From positions 682,001 to 746,000 of the forward strand of contig NZ_CANLVF010000002.1 of the NCBI RefSeq assembly GCF_947494555.1: DNA of 64,000 bases. The letters are read 5' to 3'. Under the pieces are notes generated by a model that saw nothing but the letters and a program-made list of their open reading frames with translations, searched no databases and was not told the origin of the DNA. This DNA comes from an uncultured Roseibium sp. GTDB lineage: Bacteria; Pseudomonadota; Alphaproteobacteria; Rhizobiales; Stappiaceae. This document shows positions 36,047-45,698 of this stretch, piece after piece. A program made the translations under genes and the position numbers. Each line of letters starts with the position of its first letter. Positions within the stretch are counted from its first letter, which is position 1.

Positions 36047-37591
36047 TTGACCGAATTTCGCAGAAGATACAGCGATCAGGCTCCCAAACAGGCAAAGCAG
36101 CATATTTCGCGGCTTGCCTTCATGCTTGCAGCGCTTCTCATTGCGGTCACATCGGTATCCTTGCTTTTCGTCGGCTTCATTGCGACGCGCGCGTCCAATC
36201 AGCAGACGATCGCGAATGAGGAACGATTGTTTGAAAGTGTCCTCACCGACGAATTGCGCGCTCTTGTACGCGAACAGCTCAGGATCACCTCCTCGGATCT
36301 TTCTGTCGAAAACCTGGTGCACACTTTGGATCCGGCCTATGCAAGGCAGAGCTTCGACGTGCTCTGGACCGACTACGGCCATGACAAGATCATCCTGATT
36401 TCCGGAAACAACACCGTTCTTGCAGAGTCATTCGAAGACTATACCCACATAGTCAGCCGTCCGCTTGCCGAGACTCCGGAGCTGGAGGTGATTGTCCGGC
36501 AGCTGACTTCGAAATATATGCTCAACCGTGTTCGGGTTCCCGGCGGTTTCGGACACCGCTCACTCCATGATGTGAAGCCAGCAGACTATGCTTCAATGGG
36601 GTTTGCCCGCCTGGACGGAAGACCGGTGATGTTTGGTGCCATGCCCGTGATCCCGGACCGTTACGAGACCAAACTGCCCGACGGACCGCCAACGATCCTG
36701 ATGTCGGCCCGCTACATTGACAGCGAACTCACACAACAACTGAATTCTCAGCCTGACTTCACCGCATTCAAATTTCAGGAAACGGCTGCTCCCCCTCTCG
36801 ACGGCCCGTTCCGAGCAGTACGAAGTCAATCAGGAACTCTCATGGGCGCGTTTCACTGGGAAAGCGGGTCCGCCACCACATCGATCTGGCCTACGATCAT
36901 ACCCGTGATCGCCATCCTCAGTGTCGCGCTTGGCGCGCTTGCATTCGGAATTGCATGGCGCATCGGACGCCTGACAAGTTCGCTTCAAGCCAGTGAACAG
37001 CAAAACCGCTATCTTGCGCTTCACGACACGCTTTCCGGCCTTGGCAACAGACTATTGTTCAACCGGGTGCTGGACGGCTCGGTCAAGGAACTTCCGGAAA
37101 AACAATTTGCTGTTCTTCATTGCGATCTGGACAAGTTCAAAGAGGTCAACGACACGTTGGGACATGCAGCCGGAGACGCGGTGATCAAGGCCATAGCATC
37201 GCGATTGCAGGAGACGATCGGCCGCCAGGGGCTGGTGTGCCGTATTGGCGGCGACGAGTTCATGATAATTTACCGGAAGGACACCTCGAAAGTCCGGCTG
37301 CAATCGCTTTGTGATGCACTTATCGCATCCGCTCAGGCTCCAGTCACGCTCCCGGGGGAACACGAGGCATGCGTCGGGCTCAGCATCGGTATCGCGCGCG
37401 CGCCTCAAGACAGCTCCAAGCCGGAACAACTTGTGGGCCAGTCCGACGCTGCGCTTTACCAATCCAAGGATCTCGGCAGAAGCCGATACTCATTTTTTGC
37501 CGACACACTCCAGGGTGGGCACCGCAACACCGCAGTGGCCCCGGGGCCGGTGCGCGAACACGCCGGGCTTCGTTCCGCAAAATCAGCTTAA
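36047..37591 (+). CDS. Membrane diguanylate cyclase with CHASE4-like sensor (second of tandem pair)
   Basis: A 514-residue paralogue of the preceding protein with the same order: basic N-terminal tail, helix (about 24-46), CHASE4-like periplasmic domain, helix (about 290-308), GGDEF domain. The core RIGGDEF is intact and the RxxD inhibition site is again absent. The two GGDEF domains share the LPEK-x-F-A and CDLD-x-FK segments, supporting tandem duplication. The start is a TTG at 36047, chosen because it keeps a basic tail before the first helix; ATG 36122 would start inside that helix. A 192-base AT-rich gap separates the two genes, so each may have its own promoter. It converges on gor. Confidence 0.87.
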   Translation: MTEFRRRYSDQAPKQAKQHISRLAFMLAALLIAVTSVSLLFVGFIATRASNQQTIANEERLFESVLTDELRALVREQLRITSSDLSVENLVHTLDPAYARQSFDVLWTDYGHDKIILISGNNTVLAESFEDYTHIVSRPLAETPELEVIVRQLTSKYMLNRVRVPGGFGHRSLHDVKPADYASMGFARLDGRPVMFGAMPVIPDRYETKLPDGPPTILMSARYIDSELTQQLNSQPDFTAFKFQETAAPPLDGPFRAVRSQSGTLMGAFHWESGSATTSIWPTIIPVIAILSVALGALAFGIAWRIGRLTSSLQASEQQNRYLALHDTLSGLGNRLLFNRVLDGSVKELPEKQFAVLHCDLDKFKEVNDTLGHAAGDAVIKAIASRLQETIGRQGLVCRIGGDEFMIIYRKDTSKVRLQSLCDALIASAQAPVTLPGEHEACVGLSIGIARAPQDSSKPEQLVGQSDAALYQSKDLGRSRYSFFADTLQGGHRNTAVAPGPVREHAGLRSAKSA

Positions 37592-37622
37592 GGGGCTATT
37601 CGCCTCTATCGGCTTTCCCGGC

Positions 37623-38999
37623 CTATCCGCGCAGTTGTTCGCTCGGCTCACGCATCGTGACCAGTTCCTCAGCAGCTGTCGGATGCACTGCGATGGTCCT
37701 GTCGAAATCAGCCTTTGTGGCTCCCATCTGCAGTGTAACTCCCAGGATCTGGGCAAGTTCACCCGCATCCGGCCCGACAACATGCACACCCAGAACCTTC
37801 TGTGTGTCCGCATCCACGATCATCTTCATCAGCATTTTTTCGTCGCGGCCGGATAGAGTGTGTTTCATCGGCCGGAAGCTGGACTTGTAGATATCGAGAT
37901 TTGGAGTTTGCTCCAGGGCCTGCTCTTGCGTCAGGCCAACCGTTCCCATCTCGGGCTGTGAGAAAACCGCAGTCGCAATAAGGCTGTGATCGACACTCCA
38001 GGACTTGTTTCCGAAGACGGTATCTGCAAACGCATGGCCTTCGCGGATTGCGACCGGTGTGAGATTTGCACGGTTGGTTACATCTCCAACGGCGTAGATC
38101 GAATCAACGTTCGTCTTCGAGTCAGCGCTCACCTTGATCGCACCGATCCGATCGGTTTCGACGCCTGCCTTTTCCAGTCCAAGATCCTTGGTGTGCGGAT
38201 TGCGGCCGATAGCGAACATGATTTTGTCCGCTTCCAGCGTCTTTCCGCTCTTTGTATGACCGATCAACGACCCGTCGCTTCGTTTTTCAATGCTGGAGAA
38301 GGTATCGCCCAGGACGACCTTGATGCCTTTCTTCTCCATTTCCTGACGAACCGTCGTGCGCAGATCCATGTCGAATCCACGCAGGATCTCCTCGCCGCGA
38401 TAAATCAGCGTGGTGTCGACCCCGAGACCATTGAAGATGCCGGCAAATTCAACCGCAATATAGCCACCGCCTGCGACAATGATCTTGGAAGGAAGCTCTG
38501 CCATGTGGAAGGCTTCGTTCGAGGTGATCACGTGCTCCATGCCCGGCACGCTGTTGTCGACATTGGGTGACGCTCCGACAGCGACCAGGATGTATTTGGC
38601 GCTTACGGTCTGTCCGGTCGACAGCAGACGCACCGTATGCGGGTCTTCGATCACCGCACGGCTGTCATGTACTTCAACGTTTGTCCGTTCAAGGTTGCGA
38701 CGGTAGAGACCTTCCAGGCGCGTGATTTCCTGATCCTTGGCAGCGATCAGCTTTTCCCACGAAAAACTGCGCTCTCCAACGGACCAGCCAAACCCTTCCG
38801 CGTCCTCGAATTCCTCTGAGAACTTGGAGGCATAGACAAACAGCTTTTTGGGAACACATCCGCGAATGACACATGTCCCGCCGTATCTGTACTCTTCGGC
38901 AATTCCAACGCGGGCACCATGGGTCGCGGCAATGCGCGCAGCCCGGACGCCGCCCGATCCGCCGCCAATTACAAATAGGTCGTAGTCGTAGTCGCTCAT
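37623..38999 (-). CDS. gor: Glutathione-disulfide reductase
   Basis: A 458-residue FAD flavoprotein that reduces GSSG with NADPH. It has the FAD loop VIGGGSGGVRAAR, the redox disulfide GGTCVIRGCVPKKL (C43 and C48), an NADPH domain starting VAGGGYIAVEFAG, and the C-terminal catalytic His-Glu pair in VHPTAAEEL. Everything needed for activity is visible. Gene order rpiA, DUF2059 gene, gor on one strand recurs in Rhizobiales. It lies 217 bases downstream of the DUF2059 gene. Confidence 0.96.
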   Translation of the reverse strand: MSDYDYDLFVIGGGSGGVRAARIAATHGARVGIAEEYRYGGTCVIRGCVPKKLFVYASKFSEEFEDAEGFGWSVGERSFSWEKLIAAKDQEITRLEGLYRRNLERTNVEVHDSRAVIEDPHTVRLLSTGQTVSAKYILVAVGASPNVDNSVPGMEHVITSNEAFHMAELPSKIIVAGGGYIAVEFAGIFNGLGVDTTLIYRGEEILRGFDMDLRTTVRQEMEKKGIKVVLGDTFSSIEKRSDGSLIGHTKSGKTLEADKIMFAIGRNPHTKDLGLEKAGVETDRIGAIKVSADSKTNVDSIYAVGDVTNRANLTPVAIREGHAFADTVFGNKSWSVDHSLIATAVFSQPEMGTVGLTQEQALEQTPNLDIYKSSFRPMKHTLSGRDEKMLMKMIVDADTQKVLGVHVVGPDAGELAQILGVTLQMGATKADFDRTIAVHPTAAEELVTMREPSEQLRG

Positions 39000-39216
39000 G
39001 TCTGCCTCTTGTTAACGTCGCCTGCCCATATGCAGCGCGTTCCCAGCCTGCCCCAGATAGGCGATGCATTTCATCGTACAAGACATGACGCGGGTGAATG
39101 CAAGTCAGCCCTGCAGAAAACCGGGCTCACCAAACCAAATTGGGCCGCGATTGCGACCCAATCTCCGGCAAAAAGCCAGCATCAAATCTCTGTGTATGAT
39201 GCGTCAGACAAGCTGT

Positions 39217-39732
39217 TCACTGCGGCTGATTTCGCTTTTGCAGCTCCTGCTGAACCATGGTCACCATGTCAGTGGAAAGCTTGTCCTGCCACTCGCGGGC
39301 CGCGCCGACGGAAAGCTGGGTAACAACCGGCAGAGTGCTGGTCAGCTTTTGCCCCAGATCTGTCTGGTAAAAAACTGCGAGCTCATTCAACTCGTCTTCA
39401 GTAAAGTTCTTTGCCCACGCCTGGTAAACCAAACTGTTCAGATCAACCCGGGTCGGCGCGAGTTGCAGAGCGACTTCCTGGGTCACTTCAATGATCTCTT
39501 CTGCACGTGCCGGTTCAGCCTGAATGAACGCGGTTCGGGTCTGCTCGGCAAGGATCGGCAGGATATCGTCAAACGGCTCCAGAACCTTGGTAACTTCTGC
39601 AACGCGCTTGGCCGCGGCTAGGTGGCTCTCGGCAATCTCGTCCTGCGCAATCGACGCGCTTGTGAAAAATGCTGTGGCACTGAAGACTGCGCCAATAACA
39701 GCGGCCCGCGGCAACGCTTTCATAAGTGTCAT
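39217..39732 (-). CDS. DUF2059 secreted protein
   Basis: A 171-residue exported protein. A signal peptide covers about residues 1-29 (ending SIAQ). The mature part is helical, with the family stretch YQAWAKNFTEDELNELAVFY followed by TDLGQKL. DUF2059 proteins are widespread in proteobacteria and uncharacterised. A GAGGAG ribosome site precedes the ATG. It is located between rpiA (52-base gap) and gor on the same strand, probably in the same transcript as rpiA. Confidence 0.9.
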   Translation of the reverse strand: MTLMKALPRAAVIGAVFSATAFFTSASIAQDEIAESHLAAAKRVAEVTKVLEPFDDILPILAEQTRTAFIQAEPARAEEIIEVTQEVALQLAPTRVDLNSLVYQAWAKNFTEDELNELAVFYQTDLGQKLTSTLPVVTQLSVGAAREWQDKLSTDMVTMVQQELQKRNQPQ

Positions 39733-39784
39733 TTTCTACTCCTCGGCGGCTGTCAGACAGTGTGTAGACGCCAAATCCAAACAA

Positions 39785-40480
39785 TCAAACAGGTAAAACG
39801 GTCTTTACCCCATTCGTACCTGCTACGTAAGCCTTTGTTGCTAGTCCGATGAAAAGGCCGTGTTCAACGACACCAGGTATCTCAACGAGCCGGGTAGCCA
39901 GAGATTGTGCCTGAGTTATGGCCTCAAGGTGGGCATCAAGGATGTAATGTCCGCCATCGGTGACAAAAGGCGTCGCAACGCCGCCCCTCAAAACCAGTTT
40001 CTGTGGCAGATCGAACTCACCAAGGACCTGTGAGATTGCGTTTGTTGTCGTTTTCAGACCGAAAGGCACGACTTCGATCGGAAGTGGAAATCTGCCAAGC
40101 GTGGCGACTTCCTTGCTGCTGTCGGCGATCACAATCATCCGACCGGACGCTGAGGCAACGATTTTCTCGCGCAAAAGCGCGCCGCCGCCGCCCTTGATCA
40201 GGGTCAGTTGCGCATCCAGCTCGTCTGCACCGTCGATTGTAAGATCAAGCTCGGGGAGATTCTCAAGCGTGGTCAGTTGGATCCCGAGATCAGCCGCAAG
40301 CGTGTGGGTTCGTTCGGACGTCGCAACGCCGATAACATCCAGGCCGCCCCTCACCCGCTGAGCAAGCGCATGCACGAAAAATTCTGCAGTCGACCCGGTT
40401 CCGATTCCCAACCGCATTCCCGGCAAGACGTCTTCTGCCGCGCGTTCAGCTGCTTGTTTCTTAAAATCGTCGCTCACCAC
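39785..40480 (-). CDS. rpiA: Ribose-5-phosphate isomerase A
   Basis: A 231-residue enzyme interconverting ribose 5-phosphate and ribulose 5-phosphate in the pentose phosphate pathway. Active-site stretches are clear: [36 protein letters not shown] with the catalytic Glu and Lys, and a C-terminal VEHGLFIG. It starts with GTG (40480, or a second GTG at 40477) behind a GAGGG ribosome site. It leads the rpiA-DUF2059 gene-gor run and is divergent from the PilZ chemoreceptor. Confidence 0.96.
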   Translation of the reverse strand: MVSDDFKKQAAERAAEDVLPGMRLGIGTGSTAEFFVHALAQRVRGGLDVIGVATSERTHTLAADLGIQLTTLENLPELDLTIDGADELDAQLTLIKGGGGALLREKIVASASGRMIVIADSSKEVATLGRFPLPIEVVPFGLKTTTNAISQVLGEFDLPQKLVLRGGVATPFVTDGGHYILDAHLEAITQAQSLATRLVEIPGVVEHGLFIGLATKAYVAGTNGVKTVLPV

Positions 40481-40699
40481 TGTTTCCCTCGCCCGGCACC
40501 CGAGAGCGTGGGTGACAGTCTTTTGTCTTTCTTTGCCGCGGCGTGCTTAACATGCGCGGCAAGCATGGGTCCAGTGGCATTGCCGACATCAAGGCAGAAA
40601 CCGACGCGGCTGCGCCAAAGTGTGATTTCATTAACCATGACTTTAGATTGATTTGCGATGTTTTGCCGACTTCATGAGCTTAGAAAAGCCTGGCCAAAC

Positions 40700-42469
40700 A
40701 TGAAATTATTTCGTCGCAAGCAAAACCGCCAAGACCAGTCGATCACTCCGTCCCAGACCTTTGTGGAGGAAAGTGAGCCAGGTGGCTCACAAGATACGAT
40801 GCCCCAGGCCTCCGACCAGCTGGAGTTCGTGCTCGACAGCCTTGAAGACGACCTCCAGGTTGCTGCCAAGACGATAAACGTTGCCGCAGACAAGGTTCAG
40901 GACCGCCTCGCTGGTCAGATGCAGACCCTGGAAAAGATCCGAAGCGACACCCAGTCTTTGTCCGATCAGTCATCGATCGCCGATGAAAATGCCTCCAGCC
41001 TTGCAACCTCAATCCAGGAGCTTTCTGCCTCAAGCGGTGAAATCGGATCGCAGGTCGAAGTTTCCAACAAGCTGGCAGACGAGGCGCGGGAAATAGCGGA
41101 CCAGGCCAACGATGGCGTTCTGGAACTCAAAAGCGCAATCGACGATATCGCGAATGTCGTGAGCCTCATCTCAGACATTGCAAAGCAGACGAACCTTCTT
41201 GCACTGAATGCGACGATCGAAGCGGCCAGAGCCGGAGAAGCCGGAAGGGGCTTCTCTGTTGTCGCAAACGAGGTCAAGGCCCTGTCCGTTGAAACACAAT
41301 CCGCGACGGAACAGATCGTTGCAAATATCGAAAAGCTGAACCTGTCTGCGGAGCACAGTCTTGGGTCGGTCAACCAGATTATCGACGTGATCGGCAAGAT
41401 ACGGCCAAGTTTTTCCGCTGTGGAAGATGCCGTCCGGTCGCAGGTGGACACGACCAATCTGATAGGTGAGCAGGCCAACAAGACTGCCGAGTTCGCCCAA
41501 GAAGTCGTTCATAAGGCGCAGGCCATAACGGAGAGCGCTGTTTCGGCGGAGGAAGGTGGAACGCGTGCGCGTGAAACCGGATCCCAGATGAGCGAGGCGA
41601 CCAAGTCGCTTCAAAGCCGCTTTACAATGATGATCCGGCAAACGGGCCTCGGCAACAGGCGTCAACACGACAGATTGCCGGTGAAGCTCGCAGGATCGAT
41701 CTCCGGAAGTGGCGTGTCGGCACGCGGCGAAACACTGGACATCTCCGAAGGTGGGCTGCTCTTCAAGGCTGCGGAAAATGTCGGGCTCCGGCAAAACGAA
41801 ACGGTCCAGCTTGACCTGAGCGGCCTGGGAAAGACATCAGCACGCCTCGTGGCTGTGTCGGAAAACGGATTTCACTGCTGTTTCGTCGATCCGGATCAGG
41901 CCTTCGAGAACGCCCTGCATCGTAAGATCGCCTCGATACACGAAAGCTATTCAAGAGAAGTTGAGTGCGCGCAATCTGGCGCCTTGAGGATCGCAAATGC
42001 GATGGAGGAGCTTGTTGCCCGCCACACATTGAATTCGGACGATCTGTTCGATACCGGCTATCAGCCGATTGCAGGAACAAATCCCCTCCAGGTCTCGACA
42101 AAAGCGCTTCGCCACCTGGAAACAATCCTTCCCGATATTCAGGAAGATATTCTGGCATCGGGCAAACCCCACGGGATGGCCTTTTGCGCCTCGGTCGACA
42201 GAAACGGCTATCTTCCCGTTCACAATCTCGTCTTCTCCAATCCACAGCGTCCCGATGATCCTGTCTGGAACACGGCCAACTGCAGAAACAAACGGATTTT
42301 TGACGACCGTGCGGGCTTGAGCGCGGCGCGGAATACGCGACCTTTCCTGATCCAGTCCTACGCGCGCGACATGGGCGGCGGAAACATTGTGTGGATGAAG
42401 GAAGTAGACGCACCAATTCTTGTCCAGGGCCGTCATTGGGGCGGGTTCAGAACGGCTTACAAGCTTTAA
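40700..42469 (+). CDS. Soluble chemoreceptor with PilZ domain (MCP-PilZ-C-terminal sensor)
   Basis: A 589-residue protein without a membrane helix, so it should act in the cytoplasm. Residues about 50-320 form a methyl-accepting signalling helix bundle with the conserved tip SDIAKQTNLLALNATIEAAR. A PilZ domain follows: RRQHDR provides the RxxxR site and DISEGG the DxSxxG site, both needed for cyclic-di-GMP binding. The last 170 residues resemble the C-terminal sensor of alphaproteobacterial soluble receptors (NGYLPVHN, FDDRAGLSAARNTRPFL, GRHWGGFRTAY). The arrangement could let cyclic di-GMP modulate the chemotaxis kinase. ATG 40700 is chosen; ATG 40658 is also open and neither has a good ribosome site. 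Confidence 0.9.
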   Translation: MKLFRRKQNRQDQSITPSQTFVEESEPGGSQDTMPQASDQLEFVLDSLEDDLQVAAKTINVAADKVQDRLAGQMQTLEKIRSDTQSLSDQSSIADENASSLATSIQELSASSGEIGSQVEVSNKLADEAREIADQANDGVLELKSAIDDIANVVSLISDIAKQTNLLALNATIEAARAGEAGRGFSVVANEVKALSVETQSATEQIVANIEKLNLSAEHSLGSVNQIIDVIGKIRPSFSAVEDAVRSQVDTTNLIGEQANKTAEFAQEVVHKAQAITESAVSAEEGGTRARETGSQMSEATKSLQSRFTMMIRQTGLGNRRQHDRLPVKLAGSISGSGVSARGETLDISEGGLLFKAAENVGLRQNETVQLDLSGLGKTSARLVAVSENGFHCCFVDPDQAFENALHRKIASIHESYSREVECAQSGALRIANAMEELVARHTLNSDDLFDTGYQPIAGTNPLQVSTKALRHLETILPDIQEDILASGKPHGMAFCASVDRNGYLPVHNLVFSNPQRPDDPVWNTANCRNKRIFDDRAGLSAARNTRPFLIQSYARDMGGGNIVWMKEVDAPILVQGRHWGGFRTAYKL

Positions 42470-42564
42470 ACAAGTCGTTTCAGAACCGGTCCCGGCCACC
42501 CGGCCTTGCCGTTGAACGCAGTTCCGGCTAGGCAAGCGTTTCCTGAACTGCCCATGAGGATTCC

Positions 42565-43251
42565 ATGACCGTTCTTGTCTTTGACCTGGATGGCACTCTT
42601 GTGTCTTCCATGGAGGATCTTGTCGCAGCCTTAAATGCGGTGCTCACGGCAAACGGGCACAATGCGGTTCCCGAGGAGAATGTCTCCCATATGGTTGGAA
42701 TGGGTGCGAAGGTCCTGATCCAGCGCGGCCTGGAATTCAACCAGATCGAATGGACAGACGAATTGGTCGAGCCGCTCTTTCACCAGTTCCTCGACTACTA
42801 TGCCGCCAACATTGCGGTCCATACGCGCGCGTTCGAAGGCGTCGTTGCCACGCTTGAAAGGCTGCGCGGCGAAGGCTGGAAGCTGGCGGTGTGTACCAAC
42901 AAGGCGGAAAAGCTAACGCTGCCGCTGCTCGAAGTCCTCGATCTCGCACAGTATTTCGACGCCGTCGTCGGCGGCGATACCTACCCGGTTTCCAAGCCGC
43001 ATAAAGATCCTCTGCACGGGGCGATAAACCGCGCCGGAGGTAAGGTCCGCGGATCGATCATGATTGGCGACAGCGGCACTGACATAGATGCCGCCCGCAA
43101 CGCAGGCATACCCGTCATTGCGGTTGATTTCGGCTATACACCCGTTCCGGTCACTGAACTCGGCCCGGACAAGGTGATCTCGCACTTCGATGAACTGGCA
43201 GACGCGATTGCCGATGTGATGTCCGGACCATCTGTCGCAAACCATCGCTGA
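42565..43251 (+). CDS. gph: Phosphoglycolate phosphatase (HAD family)
   Basis: A 228-residue HAD hydrolase that removes phosphate from 2-phosphoglycolate. Motif I FDLDGTLVSS places nucleophile Asp7 and acid Asp9. The cap region follows, then VCTNKAEK, the Lys in SKPHKDP, and motif IV MIGDSGTDIDAA. Length and sequence match Gph. A GAGGA ribosome site precedes the ATG. In many Rhizobiales gph lies next to rpiA; here a chemoreceptor gene and a strand change separate them. Confidence 0.9.
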   Translation: MTVLVFDLDGTLVSSMEDLVAALNAVLTANGHNAVPEENVSHMVGMGAKVLIQRGLEFNQIEWTDELVEPLFHQFLDYYAANIAVHTRAFEGVVATLERLRGEGWKLAVCTNKAEKLTLPLLEVLDLAQYFDAVVGGDTYPVSKPHKDPLHGAINRAGGKVRGSIMIGDSGTDIDAARNAGIPVIAVDFGYTPVPVTELGPDKVISHFDELADAIADVMSGPSVANHR

Positions 43252-43287
43252 TGCTTCTGTCAGCGCCGTTACGCTTCCAACGCACCG

Positions 43288-45291
43288 TCAGAACTTCCGG
43301 ATCGCTTCCGCCAGTTGTTCGCCCAGCTCCACATATTGGGCTTCCAGCGCTTCGACCGCCCGGTCCAGTTCCTCGATCCGGTTCTCTGAAGCGTCCAGTT
43401 TTGCAAGCGAACGCTTGTAGAGATCAGAACCCGCAGACAATGCAGACAGATTGGCGCGGTGACGCTGTTGGTCCTCAACCTCTTCAGCTTTGCTGCGCGC
43501 TGCGCGTTGAATGCCGGTCCTAATGCGCACGCGTTCAGCCTGAAGGCTCGCAAGTGCTCGCAACTTGTCTGCGCTCTCCCTGTCTGGGATACGGCGTACG
43601 AGGTTCAAGAGGCTCTCGTGATCTGTGTTCAAGAGAGTATACCGCTCTTCGATGGAACGCTCCATTTCAATCATTGCGGCGGCGATTTCTCCTTCAGGGA
43701 CAAACACCTTCAAGCGATGATGGGTATTGGTTGAATCCAGATACTGCGGCGATGAGAAACGCCAGCTCTCTCGACGCGGATGTTCGATGATCACGTTCCT
43801 TCCGTCGTCCGGCGCTCCTTTGATGGTGTAAAGCGTTGCCGATCTTTCCGTCACGTTCACAGTTAGAAGACCACGGTTTACCTTGACCGAAGTAATCTCC
43901 TGCGTAGGCTCTGTTTCGCTCGTGACGGTGACTTTCCGGTCCGTTGCAAAGCTCGCCAAGCGAAGTTCCCCAGCCGGCATGCCACTGATTTGCGCGTCAC
44001 CGACATAGCCTTCCTTGCGATCATAGACCGTGAGGATGCCTTTCGGCAGGCTGGTATCGGTCTCGTTGCGGATCATGATTGCGGCGACCGGGTGCTCACT
44101 GCCGCTTTCCGGCTGGAACACGGAAACGGACTCGGCTGAAACGACAGCGTCGACAATCGGTGCAGACAGGGTCTCGCCGTTTTCAAGATCAACCGTTTCC
44201 GGCAACGCAAAGAAGGCTGTCACCGCACCTTCTTCGGCCTGCCCCACCTGAGCAGCTGCCATTTCCGCGTCCATGGGCGCGGCCGACGCTGGCGCAGACG
44301 GCGCTGCAAACAACGCCTGGACACCGTTCCTGGCGACCTCTGCGCGTTTCACTCTCGCCTCTTCCATCAACGTCCCTGCCCCCATTGAAGGGGTCGCGCC
44401 GCTGTCTACCCGAGGCACGTAGCCGCCGGCGACATCAACCGCAACTTCCGGACGTTGCCGCCAATAAAGATCGTGCAGGCGCTGCTTCAAGGTCACCGGC
44501 GCGCCGGACGACAACGTGACACTGACGCCTTCCCAGTCCTCGCCGCTGGCATTTTCCAAAACGGCCCACGCCTGAAGGCGAGCCTCGTCATCCGGCAACA
44601 TAACGACCCTGTAGGCCGTCTTCCAGATCGGTGTCGGTACAACATACGACACGGCAACCTCACGTTCGCCCTCTCCCGCAATCTTGAGAGTTACGGTCCG
44701 GGCCCCGTCGGACTTTCCACTGCCGACTGCCGACAGCGCTTTGGCAACCTTCTCGCGGATTTCAGGATCCATGAAGCGCACAACAGTGTCCGCCTCCAGA
44801 TCGACGCTCACGATACTTCCCTCGCTCAGGATTGATGCGACACCGATCTGTCCCTCGTCGCCCCTGTTCAGGATGCTGACACCCATAACGAGCCCTTCAA
44901 CAACTGTTCCCTCTTTTTCCAATTGTACCTGTGTCCCTTGAAGACGGGACAGCAGGGTCACCGGTGACTGGAGGTCGTTCGCTGTAAACGGCAGGTTCTT
45001 GAAAGTTTCACCCAACGGATTCGGTCCGGGTAATGACAGCCCTTCGACAACGCCTGCCTCGTCATAGACCACGATGCTTTTCAGGATGTCGTTGACCTGC
45101 TCCAGCGGCACCGTCATGGCGATTTCGCCGCTGCTGTCGATGTCGGCCTTGCGGACAATCTCCGCAAGGCCACCGGACGACAGCGTGATGCTTGTGATCG
45201 GGCCACTTTCCTCGGCCAAAGCGGCAGATGGCAAAGCAGCCGATGTCAGGAATGTGGAACAAATGGCAATTGCGGAAAAACGCAAAATCAT
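43288..45291 (-). CDS. DUF4139-domain secreted protein
   Basis: A 667-residue exported protein with a signal peptide (about 1-26, ending AALA). The core holds the DUF4139 beta-rich region (YVVPTPIWKTAYRVVM near 230, then LQAWAVLENASGEDWEGVSV), which is seen in proteins annotated as mucoidy-inhibitor MuiA-like. The C-terminal 120 residues form a coiled coil rich in Glu, Arg and Leu. The biochemical role is unknown. It converges on gph with a 36-base gap and is divergent from tRNA-Val. Confidence 0.85.
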   Translation of the reverse strand: MILRFSAIAICSTFLTSAALPSAALAEESGPITSITLSSGGLAEIVRKADIDSSGEIAMTVPLEQVNDILKSIVVYDEAGVVEGLSLPGPNPLGETFKNLPFTANDLQSPVTLLSRLQGTQVQLEKEGTVVEGLVMGVSILNRGDEGQIGVASILSEGSIVSVDLEADTVVRFMDPEIREKVAKALSAVGSGKSDGARTVTLKIAGEGEREVAVSYVVPTPIWKTAYRVVMLPDDEARLQAWAVLENASGEDWEGVSVTLSSGAPVTLKQRLHDLYWRQRPEVAVDVAGGYVPRVDSGATPSMGAGTLMEEARVKRAEVARNGVQALFAAPSAPASAAPMDAEMAAAQVGQAEEGAVTAFFALPETVDLENGETLSAPIVDAVVSAESVSVFQPESGSEHPVAAIMIRNETDTSLPKGILTVYDRKEGYVGDAQISGMPAGELRLASFATDRKVTVTSETEPTQEITSVKVNRGLLTVNVTERSATLYTIKGAPDDGRNVIIEHPRRESWRFSSPQYLDSTNTHHRLKVFVPEGEIAAAMIEMERSIEERYTLLNTDHESLLNLVRRIPDRESADKLRALASLQAERVRIRTGIQRAARSKAEEVEDQQRHRANLSALSAGSDLYKRSLAKLDASENRIEELDRAVEALEAQYVELGEQLAEAIRKF

Positions 45292-45430
45292 GAAACAGGC
45301 TCCAAATTAAATTCAATGTCGGAGCGTCTTTGAAAATTGCGGCTATTGTGGGAATAAAAGCACGTGCGTCAGGCCAAAAATTCTTGCCTTTGCCATAAGT
45401 CTCTTTTAGGCACGCACCATCCAGCTGAAT

Positions 45431-45505
45431 GGGCGATTAGCTCAGCGGGAGAGCACTCCCTTCACACGGGAGGGGTCACTGGTTCAATCCCAGTATCGCC
45501 CACCA
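45431..45505 (+). tRNA. tRNA-Val (anticodon CAC)
   Basis: A complete cloverleaf of 75 bases with encoded CCA. Acceptor GGGCGAT (45431-45437) pairs with ATCGCCC (45495-45501); the D-arm is GCTCAGCGGGAGAGC. The anticodon stem CTCCC/GGGAG encloses the loop TTCACAC with CAC at 45463-45465, and the T-arm contains GGTTCAATCC. Anticodon CAC reads the Val codon GTG. Confidence 0.98.
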
Positions 45506-45645
45506 TTTTCTATTGTTCGCTGATTGCGTTGGAAAGGGTCAGACGGCGCTTTCTCGCTTCTCCTTTCGAATAGCCAAACAAAAGATCTTGAGTACACCGA
45601 GCGAGCGCACAAGCGCTGCAGACTTTTGCTACACTTGAAATGGAA

Positions 45646-45673
45646 AGCCCGCCAGACCAAGGCCTGACGGGCT
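45646..45673 (-). terminator. Terminator of the VPLPA-CTERM gene
   Basis: AGCCCGCCAG (45646-45655) pairs with CTGACGGGCT (45664-45673) with one mismatched or wobble position; on the minus strand TTTCC follows. It lies 26 bases past the end of the gene at 45699. Confidence 0.7.
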
Positions 45674-45698
45674 GGAACGTTTCCTTGTTGAGGAATGT

